A stretch of DNA of 64,000 bases, from assembly GCF_009792295.1 (NCBI RefSeq), contig NZ_CP039934.1, positions 2,810,501 to 2,874,500 on the forward strand, given 5' to 3'. Below, piece by piece: positions 19,289-27,601 of the stretch. Position 1 is the first letter of the stretch, and every line of letters starts with the position of its first letter. The notes under the pieces were generated by a model. That model did no database searches, was not told the origin of the DNA, and saw only the letters and a program-made list of their open reading frames with translations. The position numbers and the translations under genes are program-made. Origin of the DNA: Myroides fluvii. Lineage in GTDB: Bacteria > Bacteroidota > Bacteroidia > Flavobacteriales > Flavobacteriaceae.

Positions 19289-19296
19289 TATCTTTG
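19289..19296 (+). promoter_or_regulatory. Candidate -7 box for the AraC-type regulator
   Basis: TATCTTTG matches TAnnTTTG, 19 nt before the ATG. The tandem arrays occupy the -33 region and beyond, so array length could alter promoter geometry. Confidence 0.45.
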
Positions 19297-19315
19297 ATAG
19301 ACAAAACTCATCACT

Positions 19316-20122
19316 ATGCGCTACCAAGAAATCCTTCCCCTTCCGGCTTTACAAGCCTATATCCGTTACTTTTGGGTATTGGAGAGTGGAGAAGAGCAAG
19401 TTGGGAGCAAACAGTTTAAGATATTACCCGATGGGATTCCCGCTTTGATTTATCAGGATACCCCCAATCGCTTTCGAGATGAACAGAGGCAATATACGCC
19501 CCAATTGTATGTGTATGGAGCTTTTACAACCTATACCAATCAGTTGGTAGATGGACCTTTTCGAATCATTGGTGCTTATTTTGAGCCCACTGCTTTAAAA
19601 GCCATTTTCAAGTTTGATGCTTCAGAATTAGCCAATCAGAATGTGCCATTGGATGATTTAGTTTCCACCTCCTTACTTGATCAATTACAACAGGCGCCAA
19701 CAACACAAGAGAAGATAGAATTGCTTTCAGACTTTGTTCTACAACAAGTTCAAACCCTGCGTTATGCTAATCAAAAAGCGATATTTGCCTCTACGTTGTT
19801 ACAAAGAGGACGCTCTTTAGCTGAGGTTCAGGCGCAAATGAACTTATCAGAACGAACGTTGGAGCGTTTAATAAAACAACATGTGGGCATGACGCCTAAA
19901 CTTTTTTCTCGTATTATGCGTTTTCAAACGAGCTTACAATTGTTGAAAACTACCGATTTCAATACATTGACGACGCTAGTTTACCAACAAGATTACTTTG
20001 ATCAATCGCATTTTATTCGAGAGTTTAAGACCTTTACAGGAAATAATCCCACCCAGTTTTTAAAGTATTCAGAAGAGAAATTATCCAATTTTCCAGCGTG
20101 GAAAAAAGAGGAAGAAGACTAA
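19316..20122 (+). CDS. AraC-family transcriptional regulator
   Basis: 268 aa. The N-terminal ~150 residues (ILPLPALQAYIRYFWVLES ... LYVYGAFTTYTNQLVDGPFRIIGAYFEPTAL) match the DUF6597-type sensor domain found in many Bacteroidota AraC proteins. The C-terminal ~100 residues form two helix-turn-helix motifs (SLAEVQAQMNLSERTLERLIKQHVGMTPKLFSRIMRFQ and YQQDYFDQSHFIREFKTFTGNNPTQF). It is a DNA-binding regulator, perhaps of the following Rid gene. The ligand is unknown. Confidence 0.9.
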   Translation: MRYQEILPLPALQAYIRYFWVLESGEEQVGSKQFKILPDGIPALIYQDTPNRFRDEQRQYTPQLYVYGAFTTYTNQLVDGPFRIIGAYFEPTALKAIFKFDASELANQNVPLDDLVSTSLLDQLQQAPTTQEKIELLSDFVLQQVQTLRYANQKAIFASTLLQRGRSLAEVQAQMNLSERTLERLIKQHVGMTPKLFSRIMRFQTSLQLLKTTDFNTLTTLVYQQDYFDQSHFIREFKTFTGNNPTQFLKYSEEKLSNFPAWKKEEED

Positions 20123-20169
20123 TTTTTAACCTTGTCGGTTTTATCCAATTTTAGAAATTTCATTGACTT

Positions 20170-20177
20170 TAGTTTTG
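20170..20177 (+). promoter_or_regulatory. Candidate -7 box for the Rid-family gene
   Basis: TAGTTTTG matches TAnnTTTG, 25 nt before the ATG at 20203. Confidence 0.35.
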
Positions 20178-20202
20178 CAGTATAATTGTAAAAGAGAAAA
20201 TT

Positions 20203-20595
20203 ATGCAAAACAAAATTGTTCGAATGAACCCGACTACTGTACCTCATCCAGTTGGTAAATATGCTCATGTAACTGTGATTCCCAAAGAAGCAAGTTTATA
20301 TACTTTTTCAGGTCAAATAGGCATCAATGCGGAAGGTGTGATTCCAGCTGATTTTAACGAACAAGTCAATCTGACTTTTGACAACATCCAAGGGTTATTA
20401 GCCAGTCAAGGATTAACGGCAGAGGACGTTATCAAAGTGAATATATGGTCAATAAAAGAAATTGATTGGGATCACTTTGATCGCGTTTGGGAAGGTGTTT
20501 TTGGCACGCATTATCCCTCGATGACTGTCGCTTATATTTCCGCTTTAGGATTACCTGAGATTGCGATTGAAATTGAAATCTGGGCTGCGAGGTAA
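20203..20595 (+). CDS. Rid-family (YjgF/YER057c/UK114) protein lacking the RidA arginine
   Basis: 130 aa, a typical Rid trimer-forming protein (HPVGKYAHVTVIPK ... SGQIGIN ... LTAEDVIKVNIW ... LPEIAIEIEIWAA). RidA deaminates reactive enamine/imine intermediates using a conserved Arg in a P-A-R-S context. Here the corresponding place reads PSMTVAYI, with no Arg. By analogy it belongs to a Rid subgroup without RidA-type imine deaminase activity. It follows the AraC-type regulator by 80 bp and has its own -7 box. Confidence 0.85.
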   Translation: MQNKIVRMNPTTVPHPVGKYAHVTVIPKEASLYTFSGQIGINAEGVIPADFNEQVNLTFDNIQGLLASQGLTAEDVIKVNIWSIKEIDWDHFDRVWEGVFGTHYPSMTVAYISALGLPEIAIEIEIWAAR

Positions 20596-20732
20596 CATAG
20601 AATCACATTTTTAGTTGTATTCGTATAAAAGGGATGTTTGAATATAGTATGAAATTGGGTTTTAAGTGTTTGATTTTTAGACTTTTATTTTTTTATTTTT
20701 ATAAAATATTAATCATTAAAAAATTTATAAAG

Positions 20733-21086
20733 ATGAAAAAATTACTCGTTTGCTTTTTAGCAAGTACTGGAATTTTTATTACGGGATGTAGTAAAGAGGA
20801 TGAAAAAAACAAAAATGATTTAGGTTTTCAGTTAACGGAACAAGAATATCGAGAAAAAGTTACTGAAATGAAAGGGATTTTAAAAAAGTATGGAGGTGTT
20901 GAAGATACAAATCACCCGTATGATTTTTATAAACCAGAAAATAGATTACATATTGAAAAATTAGATTTAAAAGAATTGGAAAACTTCTTTATTGAACTTC
21001 ATTCACCGGAAGGATTGAAAAATGTGGAGGATGAATTTACGATCGAGAAAGTGGAACCCAATGAATCTCCAACGAAAATGCAATAA
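20733..21086 (+). CDS. Small lipoprotein of unknown function
   Basis: 117 aa from the ATG at 20733; an upstream in-frame start at 20634 would add 33 hydrophobic residues ahead of the clear signal peptide MKKLLVCFLASTGIFITG-Cys19. The mature part is highly charged (EQEYREKVTEMKGILKKYGGVED), predicted mostly helical, with no recognised domain. A T-tailed terminator follows at once. It is an independent unit between the Rid gene and msrAB. Confidence 0.75.
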   Translation: MKKLLVCFLASTGIFITGCSKEDEKNKNDLGFQLTEQEYREKVTEMKGILKKYGGVEDTNHPYDFYKPENRLHIEKLDLKELENFFIELHSPEGLKNVEDEFTIEKVEPNESPTKMQ

Positions 21087-21121
21087 AAAGAGCTTTGAAA
21101 TTATTTTAAGGCTCTTTTTTT
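21085..21121 (+). terminator. Terminator of the small lipoprotein gene
   Basis: Arms AAAAAGAGC/GCTCTTTTT around a 17-nt loop with a T-run. It overlaps the stop codon region. Confidence 0.75.
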
Positions 21122-21218
21122 GTTTTTGGTTCACTTGTTTTAACGCGTTGATGTTTCTTTTTTTGCTACTTTGCAACAAGTTAGAAGAGAAGATGTTAAA
21201 CAGATAAAATAGAGTGAG

Positions 21219-22310
21219 ATGAAAAAAGCAATTGTAATAACTTTATTGGTGTTTAGTGGACTTGTGTTAGCAAATAGTACATGCTTTCATCAAAATACAA
21301 CAGGTGTAAAAGAAGGAGAAGCTATGGAAGAAAGAAAAGACAAAAATACCAAGGTTATTTATTTTGCAGGTGGATGTTTTTGGGGAACCGAACACTTCTT
21401 TCAACAGGTGAGAGGAGTAGTAGCTACAGAAGTAGGATATGCCAATGGAAATACTAAAAATCCAACCTATAAGCAGGTTACTACGGGAACAACGGGTTTT
21501 GCGGAAGCAGTAAAAGTAACCTATAACCCCAAAGAAGTAGATTTTGAATTGTTGCTTGATTTATTTCTTCAGACGATTGATCCAACCACCTTAAATCGAC
21601 AAGCCAATGATGTGGGAACCCAATATCGCTCTGGAATTTACTATTCGGATAGTGCAGATCAATTTATCATTACCCAAAAAATAAATGAATTAGCCAAACA
21701 GTATACGCAGAACATAGTAGTGGAAGTAGAGCCTTTGCGCAATTTTTACGATGCAGAAACCTATCATCAAAACTACTTAGATAAAAATCCAGGTGGATAC
21801 TGTCACATTGGAGCAGACTTATTTGAGCTAGCGCGTAAGGCAAATCCCAAAAAGAAACAAGCGTATCAACGCCAAGAGAAAGAAACCTTAAAGCAAACGC
21901 TAAGTGCGGTACAATACGAAGTAACCCAAAATAACGGCACAGAACGAGCGTACAGCAATGAGCTGTGGAAGGAGTTTCGAGAGGGGATTTACGTGGATAT
22001 TACAACAGGAGAACCTTTATTTGTTTCGACTGATAAATACGATGCGGGTTGTGGATGGCCGAGTTTTTCCAAGCCAATTGACACCAAGTTGATTGAAGAA
22101 AAAGAAGACCATACCCACGGTATGCAACGAACTGAAGTGAGAAGTGCTACCGGAGATGCTCATTTAGGACATGTGTTTAACGATGGACCTGCTGAAACTG
22201 GCGGATTGCGTTATTGTATTAATGGAGCGTCCTTGCGTTTTATTCCCAAAGAAGAGATGAAAGTACAGGGGTATGAAAAGTATGTACCTTTACTACAGAA
22301 GAAAAACTAA
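21219..22310 (+). CDS. msrAB: Exported MsrA-MsrB fusion (methionine sulfoxide reductase)
   Basis: 363 aa. A Sec-type signal peptide ([18 protein letters not shown]) suggests a periplasmic protein. The MsrA domain (about 45-210) has the active Cys53 in [11 protein letters not shown] and reduces S-Met-sulfoxide. The MsrB domain (about 225-355) has the motif DAGCGWPSF and catalytic Cys333 in [11 protein letters not shown], and reduces the R form. The fused order MsrA-MsrB is well known from Neisseria, streptococci and Bacteroidota. The MsrB part lacks the paired CxxC zinc motif. It should repair oxidised envelope proteins. Confidence 0.95.
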   Translation: MKKAIVITLLVFSGLVLANSTCFHQNTTGVKEGEAMEERKDKNTKVIYFAGGCFWGTEHFFQQVRGVVATEVGYANGNTKNPTYKQVTTGTTGFAEAVKVTYNPKEVDFELLLDLFLQTIDPTTLNRQANDVGTQYRSGIYYSDSADQFIITQKINELAKQYTQNIVVEVEPLRNFYDAETYHQNYLDKNPGGYCHIGADLFELARKANPKKKQAYQRQEKETLKQTLSAVQYEVTQNNGTERAYSNELWKEFREGIYVDITTGEPLFVSTDKYDAGCGWPSFSKPIDTKLIEEKEDHTHGMQRTEVRSATGDAHLGHVFNDGPAETGGLRYCINGASLRFIPKEEMKVQGYEKYVPLLQKKN

Positions 22311-22367
22311 AGGCGCAATAATTTTCGCTTTTAGTTGAATATAGATATAAAATTAACCTGCTAATTT

Positions 22368-23456
22368 TTACGGTTTATAGGTTTCTACTTCTTGAATTAA
22401 TTGAGAGAGAATGACTTTGATCGATGCTCCACTGTAAGGACCACGAGACTGTCCCGTCCACAAGCTTGAGAACTCAGGATTTTTATTTGTCTTCGCGGCA
22501 ATCCTCAAGCCAATGGTCAGTTTGTTTTGAAACGGATAGGGAAGAATATAGTCGGAATGATCAAGTTGATTCGTGAAGGTATTGCTTAGGCCTCTTGCAT
22601 AGCGACCGGAGAAACTTTTGGTTAACACCAAATCACTCTCTTTTGCCTGTCGCAAGGCTTCTTTTTCAAATTCAGCTAGGTTACTCTCTTCCGATCCCAT
22701 GAGTAAACTGCCGATGGCAAAACCTTGTGCACCAAGTGCCTTAATAGCTACTATGGTTGAAGCATTATAGAGTCCACCTGCGTAAATGAGCGGTGTTTTT
22801 ACAGCATCTTTTACTTGAGCTAATAAGGATAATCCCCCAATTTCAGGTAGTGTTTCGGTTAAGAAAGTACCTTGATGTCCGCCCGCTTCGATGCCTTGTA
22901 CACAAATAAGATCGATGCCTTTTTGTTCCAATACTCGGGCTTCCGCCACAGCAGTACAGGTACCAATAAGGATGATGTTATGTTGTTTCATTTTTGCAAT
23001 TGTTGCCTCGTCAAATACACCGAAAGTAAAACTAACAATTTTACAGCCTTCGGCAATAATTGCATCTACTTGATCGCGGTAATCCGTGTATACAACTTGT
23101 TCGTAATCTGCCAATTTCACCTCTAAATCAACTTGTTTGGCAAAATCTTCCAGGTATTTTTTCGTACGGGTATATTGCTTTTTTAGTTCAGCTGTACGCT
23201 CGGGTAAGGGATTTAAAAACACATTTACTGCAAAAGGACGATCCGTTAATTGCTTCGTTGCTCGAATCAATTCTATACATTTAGATGCGGGTAAGTCGCC
23301 CAAAGGCAGTGTACCCAAAACGCCAATTTCTCCTGCAGCGGCAACCATTTGAGGGGTAGCGACGCCAAACATAGGGGCTTGAATAATGGGATATTGGGTT
23401 TGTAGAAGTGCAGTAATCTTGTTTTTCCAAGTAAAAGTATCCGTAGGCATCTTCAT
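22368..23456 (-). CDS. Nitronate monooxygenase / FMN-dependent 2-nitropropane dioxygenase family
   Basis: 362 aa TIM-barrel flavoprotein. The start QYPIIQAPMFGVATPQMVAAAGEIGVLGTLP and the signature GIEAGGHQGTF, with its catalytic His, place it in the NMO/enoyl-ACP reductase FabK superfamily. YAGGLYNASTIVAIKALGAQGFAIGSLL is the phosphate-binding end of the barrel. It probably oxidises nitronates to protect the cell, although FabK-like activity cannot be excluded by eye. The ATG at 23456 sits 19 nt after a TAnnTTTG box. Confidence 0.88.
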   Translation of the reverse strand: MKMPTDTFTWKNKITALLQTQYPIIQAPMFGVATPQMVAAAGEIGVLGTLPLGDLPASKCIELIRATKQLTDRPFAVNVFLNPLPERTAELKKQYTRTKKYLEDFAKQVDLEVKLADYEQVVYTDYRDQVDAIIAEGCKIVSFTFGVFDEATIAKMKQHNIILIGTCTAVAEARVLEQKGIDLICVQGIEAGGHQGTFLTETLPEIGGLSLLAQVKDAVKTPLIYAGGLYNASTIVAIKALGAQGFAIGSLLMGSEESNLAEFEKEALRQAKESDLVLTKSFSGRYARGLSNTFTNQLDHSDYILPYPFQNKLTIGLRIAAKTNKNPEFSSLWTGQSRGPYSGASIKVILSQLIQEVETYKP

Positions 23457-23475
23457 TCATTTTTTGGTTAATACC

Positions 23476-23483
23476 CAAAAGTA
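23476..23483 (-). promoter_or_regulatory. Candidate -7 box for the NMO-like gene
   Basis: The minus strand reads TACTTTTG (TAnnTTTG), 19 nt upstream of the ATG. Confidence 0.4.
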
Positions 23484-23548
23484 CAAGTAAAAATAAAAGA
23501 ATAAGATGATAAATAACAGCATTTTAAAAACAGCATACAATAAAAAAA

Positions 23549-23574
23549 AGCCCAATTGCAAATGCAATTGGGCT
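23549..23574 (-). terminator. Terminator of the HipA-like/DUF3037-like operon
   Basis: Perfect 12-bp arms AGCCCAATTGCA/TGCAATTGGGCT with a 2-nt loop, followed on the minus strand by a T-run. Its twin lies at 25402-25429. Confidence 0.85.
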
Positions 23575-23609
23575 CAGCATAGTGGGAGTCTTTAAACTGT
23601 CCCTCTATT

Positions 23610-24473
23610 TTATTGTTGTTTTTCAAAATAAGGTTGAACATTGTGTTCTTCCATATATTTCGTTATTTTTTCAAATTCATCCAATTCAATATAATCTACA
23701 ATAGGAGATGTTCTTAAGTTTTGCCAAAAATTATGGGTTTTATCTCCTTTTGCTGGTTCTTTTCCAAGTACAAAATACTTTCCTTTTTTTTGTTCTTTCT
23801 CTTCCACTGAAATAGTTAAAGAAAGATAACTTGTAATATCGTGTTGTACATGCTGAATAGATTTTGTAAAATCTAAGGTTTGACCTAAAACAGGAATATC
23901 ATTATTTCCGATAAAACCAATGTGAACAGGTACTAGTATTGTTTCAAAATCAGCAGAATTTAATGTGATATTTGTATTCACCCTAGCTTTTATTTGGGGA
24001 TAGAACTGACGATTGACTTGATCTTTAATTCCAATTGGTGTTTGCTCGTCCTCATCTAATTTAGGACTAACTTCTTCATAGATATGTACGTATTTATTGA
24101 ATAATGCTTTAAAATTATCTAAATTATTGGCTAGTGCAATTGTTTTTGGAGCACTGAAAGAAACTAAATTGTTGGCGTAATTGGAGAGGTAATTTAAATA
24201 CTCTTCTTTAGCCCATTGTTCAGCATAACTCAAATGTGAGAAAAGTTTGTTTGTATTCGCTTTACTCGTTTGTATATCCTTCTCTAAGGATTTTAGGTAA
24301 TGCTTAATAAAGCTTTTCTTTTCAGTAGATAATAGAGGAGCAATGAAACTTAATTTTTTAGCAGAGAATTGATAAAAAAATGTTTCACCATCAGACATAA
24401 CAAGCCCTATGCATACTTTTTCATTCAAAGCTACATTCAAATTAACGTAGAGTAAACTATAAATTGTTTTCAT
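23610..24473 (-). CDS. DUF3037-like partner of the HipA-like kinase
   Basis: 287 aa, no signal peptide, soluble. The opening IYSLLYVNLNVALNEKVCIGLVMSDGE resembles the start of DUF3037 proteins (Y-S-...-E-...-N/C-I-G-V-V), which in many genomes sit directly next to HipA_2-type kinases. The rest is a helical middle and a beta-rich region around NTNITLNSADFETILVPVHIGFIG. It begins 2 bp after the kinase frame ends, so translation is probably coupled. The assignment is by motif and context and is tentative. The function of these pairs is not established. Confidence 0.55.
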   Translation of the reverse strand: MKTIYSLLYVNLNVALNEKVCIGLVMSDGETFFYQFSAKKLSFIAPLLSTEKKSFIKHYLKSLEKDIQTSKANTNKLFSHLSYAEQWAKEEYLNYLSNYANNLVSFSAPKTIALANNLDNFKALFNKYVHIYEEVSPKLDEDEQTPIGIKDQVNRQFYPQIKARVNTNITLNSADFETILVPVHIGFIGNNDIPVLGQTLDFTKSIQHVQHDITSYLSLTISVEEKEQKKGKYFVLGKEPAKGDKTHNFWQNLRTSPIVDYIELDEFEKITKYMEEHNVQPYFEKQQ

Positions 24474-24475
24474 GG

Positions 24476-25297
24476 TTAATTGATTAAAAAGGTTTGTACA
24501 TACATTCGAAATGTGATTTCACATTTACTTTTCCATTCTTTAGAGAATAGACGTTGTTTCAGTCGATCTGTAAATTGTTCCGTATTAATGCTCCAAGATT
24601 CAGGAATAAACTGGATAATAGTTTCTAATTCTTCTTCACATTTGTCAGTGCAAAGGTAGAAATTTTGAACCAAATCTTCTACAATTTGCTTGGTTTTATT
24701 CTTGGAGCGAAATAATAGCTTCGCTATTTCGGTGTTTATAATTGTTTCATCTTCAGTTATTTAATATAAGTCTCTTTCTAGAAAAGAGGAATTGAACAGG
24801 GTATCATGGTCAATAGTATAAAAGAAGTAAGATGCAGTATCAACAGCGTTTAATAATAGATTGTAATTGTTGTGATGGCGATCTTCATTAGCCATCCAGA
24901 TATCGAATAACGCAATCCATAAGAAATCTGCTTTATCTTTAATTTTAGTTCTGAAAATAGGATCATAAAAAGACGGAAGTATTGCATTTGTAACGAGTTC
25001 AGCATTATTCAAAAAAAGAGAACCAAAGCAATCCTGTTTAAACCAGCTTAACTGTAAACCTCGATATTGATCTAAATCTATATGTTCTTCTAAGACAGTG
25101 ATAAAACTTGTGTCAGGTGTTTTTATGTTCCAAGATTTAGCAAAAGCAGAACCAATATACTCTTTTAATAAGTTATTGGGAAAACGATGATACTTACAGA
25201 CCCAATCTTGCATATCATCACAAGTAACAAGTAAGGGTTTCATACCTGTCCCATAAAATTGCTTGTGGATACCCTCTATTGTCTGAAGTCGCTTCAT
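24476..25297 (-). pseudogene. HipA-like kinase (HipA_2 type) interrupted by an in-frame TAA
   Basis: From ATG 25297 the frame gives 178 residues, then TAA at 24761-24763, then stays open in the same frame for another 94 codons to a stop at 24476. The first part holds the kinase-like residues: Lys35 in VCKYH, Asp139 and Asn144 in MANEDRHHNNYNLLL, and the metal-binding D-H-D in YTIDHD (163-165). The part after the stop (TEDETIINTEIAKLLF ... FRMYVQTFLIN) is the expected C-terminal helical portion. It may be a one-base pseudogene, a readthrough product, or two pieces with re-initiation at the TTG at 24673. A full-length protein would be 272 residues. Confidence 0.75.
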
Positions 25298-25326
25298 CTA
25301 AGTCTCTAATTGTGAATCATCTTATT

Positions 25327-25334
25327 CAAATATA
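25327..25334 (-). promoter_or_regulatory. Candidate -7 box for the HipA-like operon
   Basis: The minus strand reads TATATTTG (TAnnTTTG), 29 nt upstream of the kinase ATG, so the damaged operon appears still to have a promoter. Confidence 0.45.
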
Positions 25335-25401
25335 ATAAAAAAAGGTAGGAATAAATAGCTTAAAATAGGAGTCGCATTGTATTAGTTCTACAATAAAAAA
25401 A

Positions 25402-25429
25402 AAGCCCAATTGCATTTGCAATTGGGCTT
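25402..25429 (-). terminator. Terminator of the 518-aa lipoprotein gene
   Basis: Perfect 13-bp arms AAGCCCAATTGCA/TGCAATTGGGCTT with a 2-nt loop and a T-run on the minus strand. It is nearly identical to the hairpin at 23549-23574. Confidence 0.85.
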
Positions 25430-25450
25430 AATCAATCATTTTCTTAAAAA

Positions 25451-27007
25451 CTATTTTCTACTGTTTTTAACGGTATCGAATTTTTTTCCTTTGCCATATG
25501 ATTTCTTAACTGCTTTAGCAGAAGAAGCTGCAGCTCTACTCGCGTTATTTACGAAAGCTAATGCGCCAGTATAAGAAGCGGTAATTTTGTTTTCTCTGTC
25601 GTCAATCGCATTTACTGTAATCGTGTATTGATCACCTGTTTTTTCAACTTTTACTGTTCCCGTACGCGTAGGAGCGAAGCCCGACGTTACTGACTCCCCA
25701 TCTCTGTCGATAGTTTGCTCAAAGAACCAAGTCCCCCAGTCTAATCCTGGCTCTGAACCGCCACCTTTACCAGCATTTCCAGCATTTTCCTCTCCAATTG
25801 GGAATTCACCTACAGGAATATCTGTTGTTGCGTTAAGATCCGTATAAAGCGTTACACGCATCCATTCACCTGAACCTTCAACCCAGAAGTACTCACCTGG
25901 ATGAGGAGTTAAGGTTTCGCTGTATAAATAAAGATTCCAACGGTTGTTTTGTTTTGCTGTAATTGGCGATTTACCTTTGTACTCCATAAAACCTTGGGTC
26001 AGTTTCTTTACTTCTTTATCAGCTCTTAAGGTTGAAATGGTGTATTGATCTCCTTGTTTTACTGTTCCTGCGTATTTTCCAAGATGTCTTGTTCCATTTT
26101 CTAACAAGATGTTGAAGCGAATCTCTTGTCCTTGTTTGTGCTCCATCACTTTGATTGAACCATCTAGGATGTATAGTTTTTTATCTATCCCTGCCACTTG
26201 ATCTCTGTGTAGGAATGTAGCAAATGAATAATGGTATGCTCCGTTTTCAATCGCTTCTTTAGAACCTACTTTAAATGCACCTACTTCATATTTTGTAGAA
26301 GCTTTAAACGTTTTAGTAGGAATTTTTGCTTCCCATGCTTTTGGCGCCATTTGATCAAAGAATGACAATGAAATATGGTATCCCGTTCCTTTTTCTTCTA
26401 ATTCACCATATTTATTTGCATCTCCTTGTGTAAAATACGACATGTATTCTGCTACATTGGGGTGGTCAAATACGTTGTCTCCCCAGTACCAACCGTTTTG
26501 AACTTCATACGTTACATCGTAGATTGGCTCGATATCGATTGCTTCTGAGTAATTGATGTCGTATTTTACTCCTTGTTCATCTTGTAGCGTTCCTTTGAAA
26601 GTATGGGTGCCATTTGCACTTACTACAGCAAGCTCTCCTTGAGTAATTTTAGCTACAACCGCTCCATTTTTTACTGTACTTCCAGTTGAAAGCGTGTATA
26701 GGTTTCCTGTATCAGAAACAATATACTTTTCTGATTTTAGCGTTGATTCTAATAAGTTCTCATCTTTTACAACATCTGAGATGAATTTTAAATTAAATTC
26801 TCCTTTGTTGGTTTTTAAAACAATAGCGAAATTTCCTTTCTCCTCTATTTTACCTAAATAAGTACCCGTCGATTGAGTAACAGTAATAGGATCTACAGGG
26901 TCTGTAGGATCTACAGGTTTTAAATAATTGTGGTCGTCACTACTACATGAGGTAACTGCTAAACTACTAAGCAAAACAAAGCTTACTACATACGATAGTC
27001 TTTTCAT
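25451..27007 (-). CDS. Large lipoprotein of unknown function with a basic C-terminal tail
   Basis: 518 aa. Signal peptide MKRLSYVVSFVLLSSLAVTS with Cys21 followed by SSDDH marks a lipoprotein, and a short D/P linker (PVDPTDPVDPITV) follows. The body is beta-rich with recurring strand patterns such as GTYLGKIEEKGNFAIVL, HTFKGTLQDEQGVKYDI, HLGKYAGTVKQGDQYTIST and GTVKVEKTGDQYTITVNAIDDRENKITASYTGAL, suggesting three or four related beta modules. The last ~30 residues are Ala/Lys-rich (AVKKSYGKGKKFDTVKNSRK). I do not recognise the family. It is a single gene with its own terminator. Confidence 0.75.
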   Translation of the reverse strand: MKRLSYVVSFVLLSSLAVTSCSSDDHNYLKPVDPTDPVDPITVTQSTGTYLGKIEEKGNFAIVLKTNKGEFNLKFISDVVKDENLLESTLKSEKYIVSDTGNLYTLSTGSTVKNGAVVAKITQGELAVVSANGTHTFKGTLQDEQGVKYDINYSEAIDIEPIYDVTYEVQNGWYWGDNVFDHPNVAEYMSYFTQGDANKYGELEEKGTGYHISLSFFDQMAPKAWEAKIPTKTFKASTKYEVGAFKVGSKEAIENGAYHYSFATFLHRDQVAGIDKKLYILDGSIKVMEHKQGQEIRFNILLENGTRHLGKYAGTVKQGDQYTISTLRADKEVKKLTQGFMEYKGKSPITAKQNNRWNLYLYSETLTPHPGEYFWVEGSGEWMRVTLYTDLNATTDIPVGEFPIGEENAGNAGKGGGSEPGLDWGTWFFEQTIDRDGESVTSGFAPTRTGTVKVEKTGDQYTITVNAIDDRENKITASYTGALAFVNNASRAAASSAKAVKKSYGKGKKFDTVKNSRK

Positions 27008-27412
27008 AATTTAAATGGAATTAGTTTGTGAATGCTCTAAAGCGCTCGATTTATTTTTGTTTGTTAGAAGAATTTTATAGGTAAATTTTATATGTTTTGG
27101 GTGTTTATATTTAATTTTCTTAAAACTCTTCTTGGCGCAATTTAGATTTTATTTCCAACAAAAAAATAGATTCTAAATAAATTAACATAACGAAAAGAAG
27201 GTTGTTCGCGTAATGTGAATATATAAGTTGTTATAATTCGCTAATTTGTTGTTATAAATGTTTTTTATTTGCTTTATATGGTTGTTTTGTGAAATGGAGA
27301 TTGTGAATTTATTAGCGGAACAAGGAAAGTCATAAATTATCATTGGTTAGGGAAATAAATTAGAGAGGGAGGATTTAATGTAGAGATAGATGGAAATCGG
27401 CCTAATTAAAAC
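27008..27412. other. AT-rich upstream region without a gene
   Basis: About 400 bp upstream of the lipoprotein gene with no ORF, hairpin or RNA gene recognised. It leads into the repeat locus. Confidence 0.5.
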
Positions 27413-27416
27413 AGTT

Positions 27417-27590
27417 ATCGGTTATCGGTTATCGGTTATGGGTTATGGGTTATGGGTTATGGGTTATGGGTTATGGGTTATGGGTTATGGGTTATGGGTT
27501 ATGGGTTATGGGTTATGGGTTATGGTTATGGGTTATGGGTTATGGGTTATGGGTTATGTTATGGGTTATGGGTTATGGGTTATGGGTTAT
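27417..27590 (+). repeat. Heptanucleotide array (GGTTATG)n, about 20 copies
   Basis: Starting from two GGTTATC-type units, the sequence runs through about 20 perfect GGTTATG heptamers with two slipped units (GTTATG and TTATG). The open frames through it encode a meaningless GYGLWVM repeat and are not genes. The G-rich strand resembles telomeric repeats and is a slippage-prone microsatellite. Confidence 0.95.
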
Positions 27591-27601
27591 CATCGGTTAA
27601 T

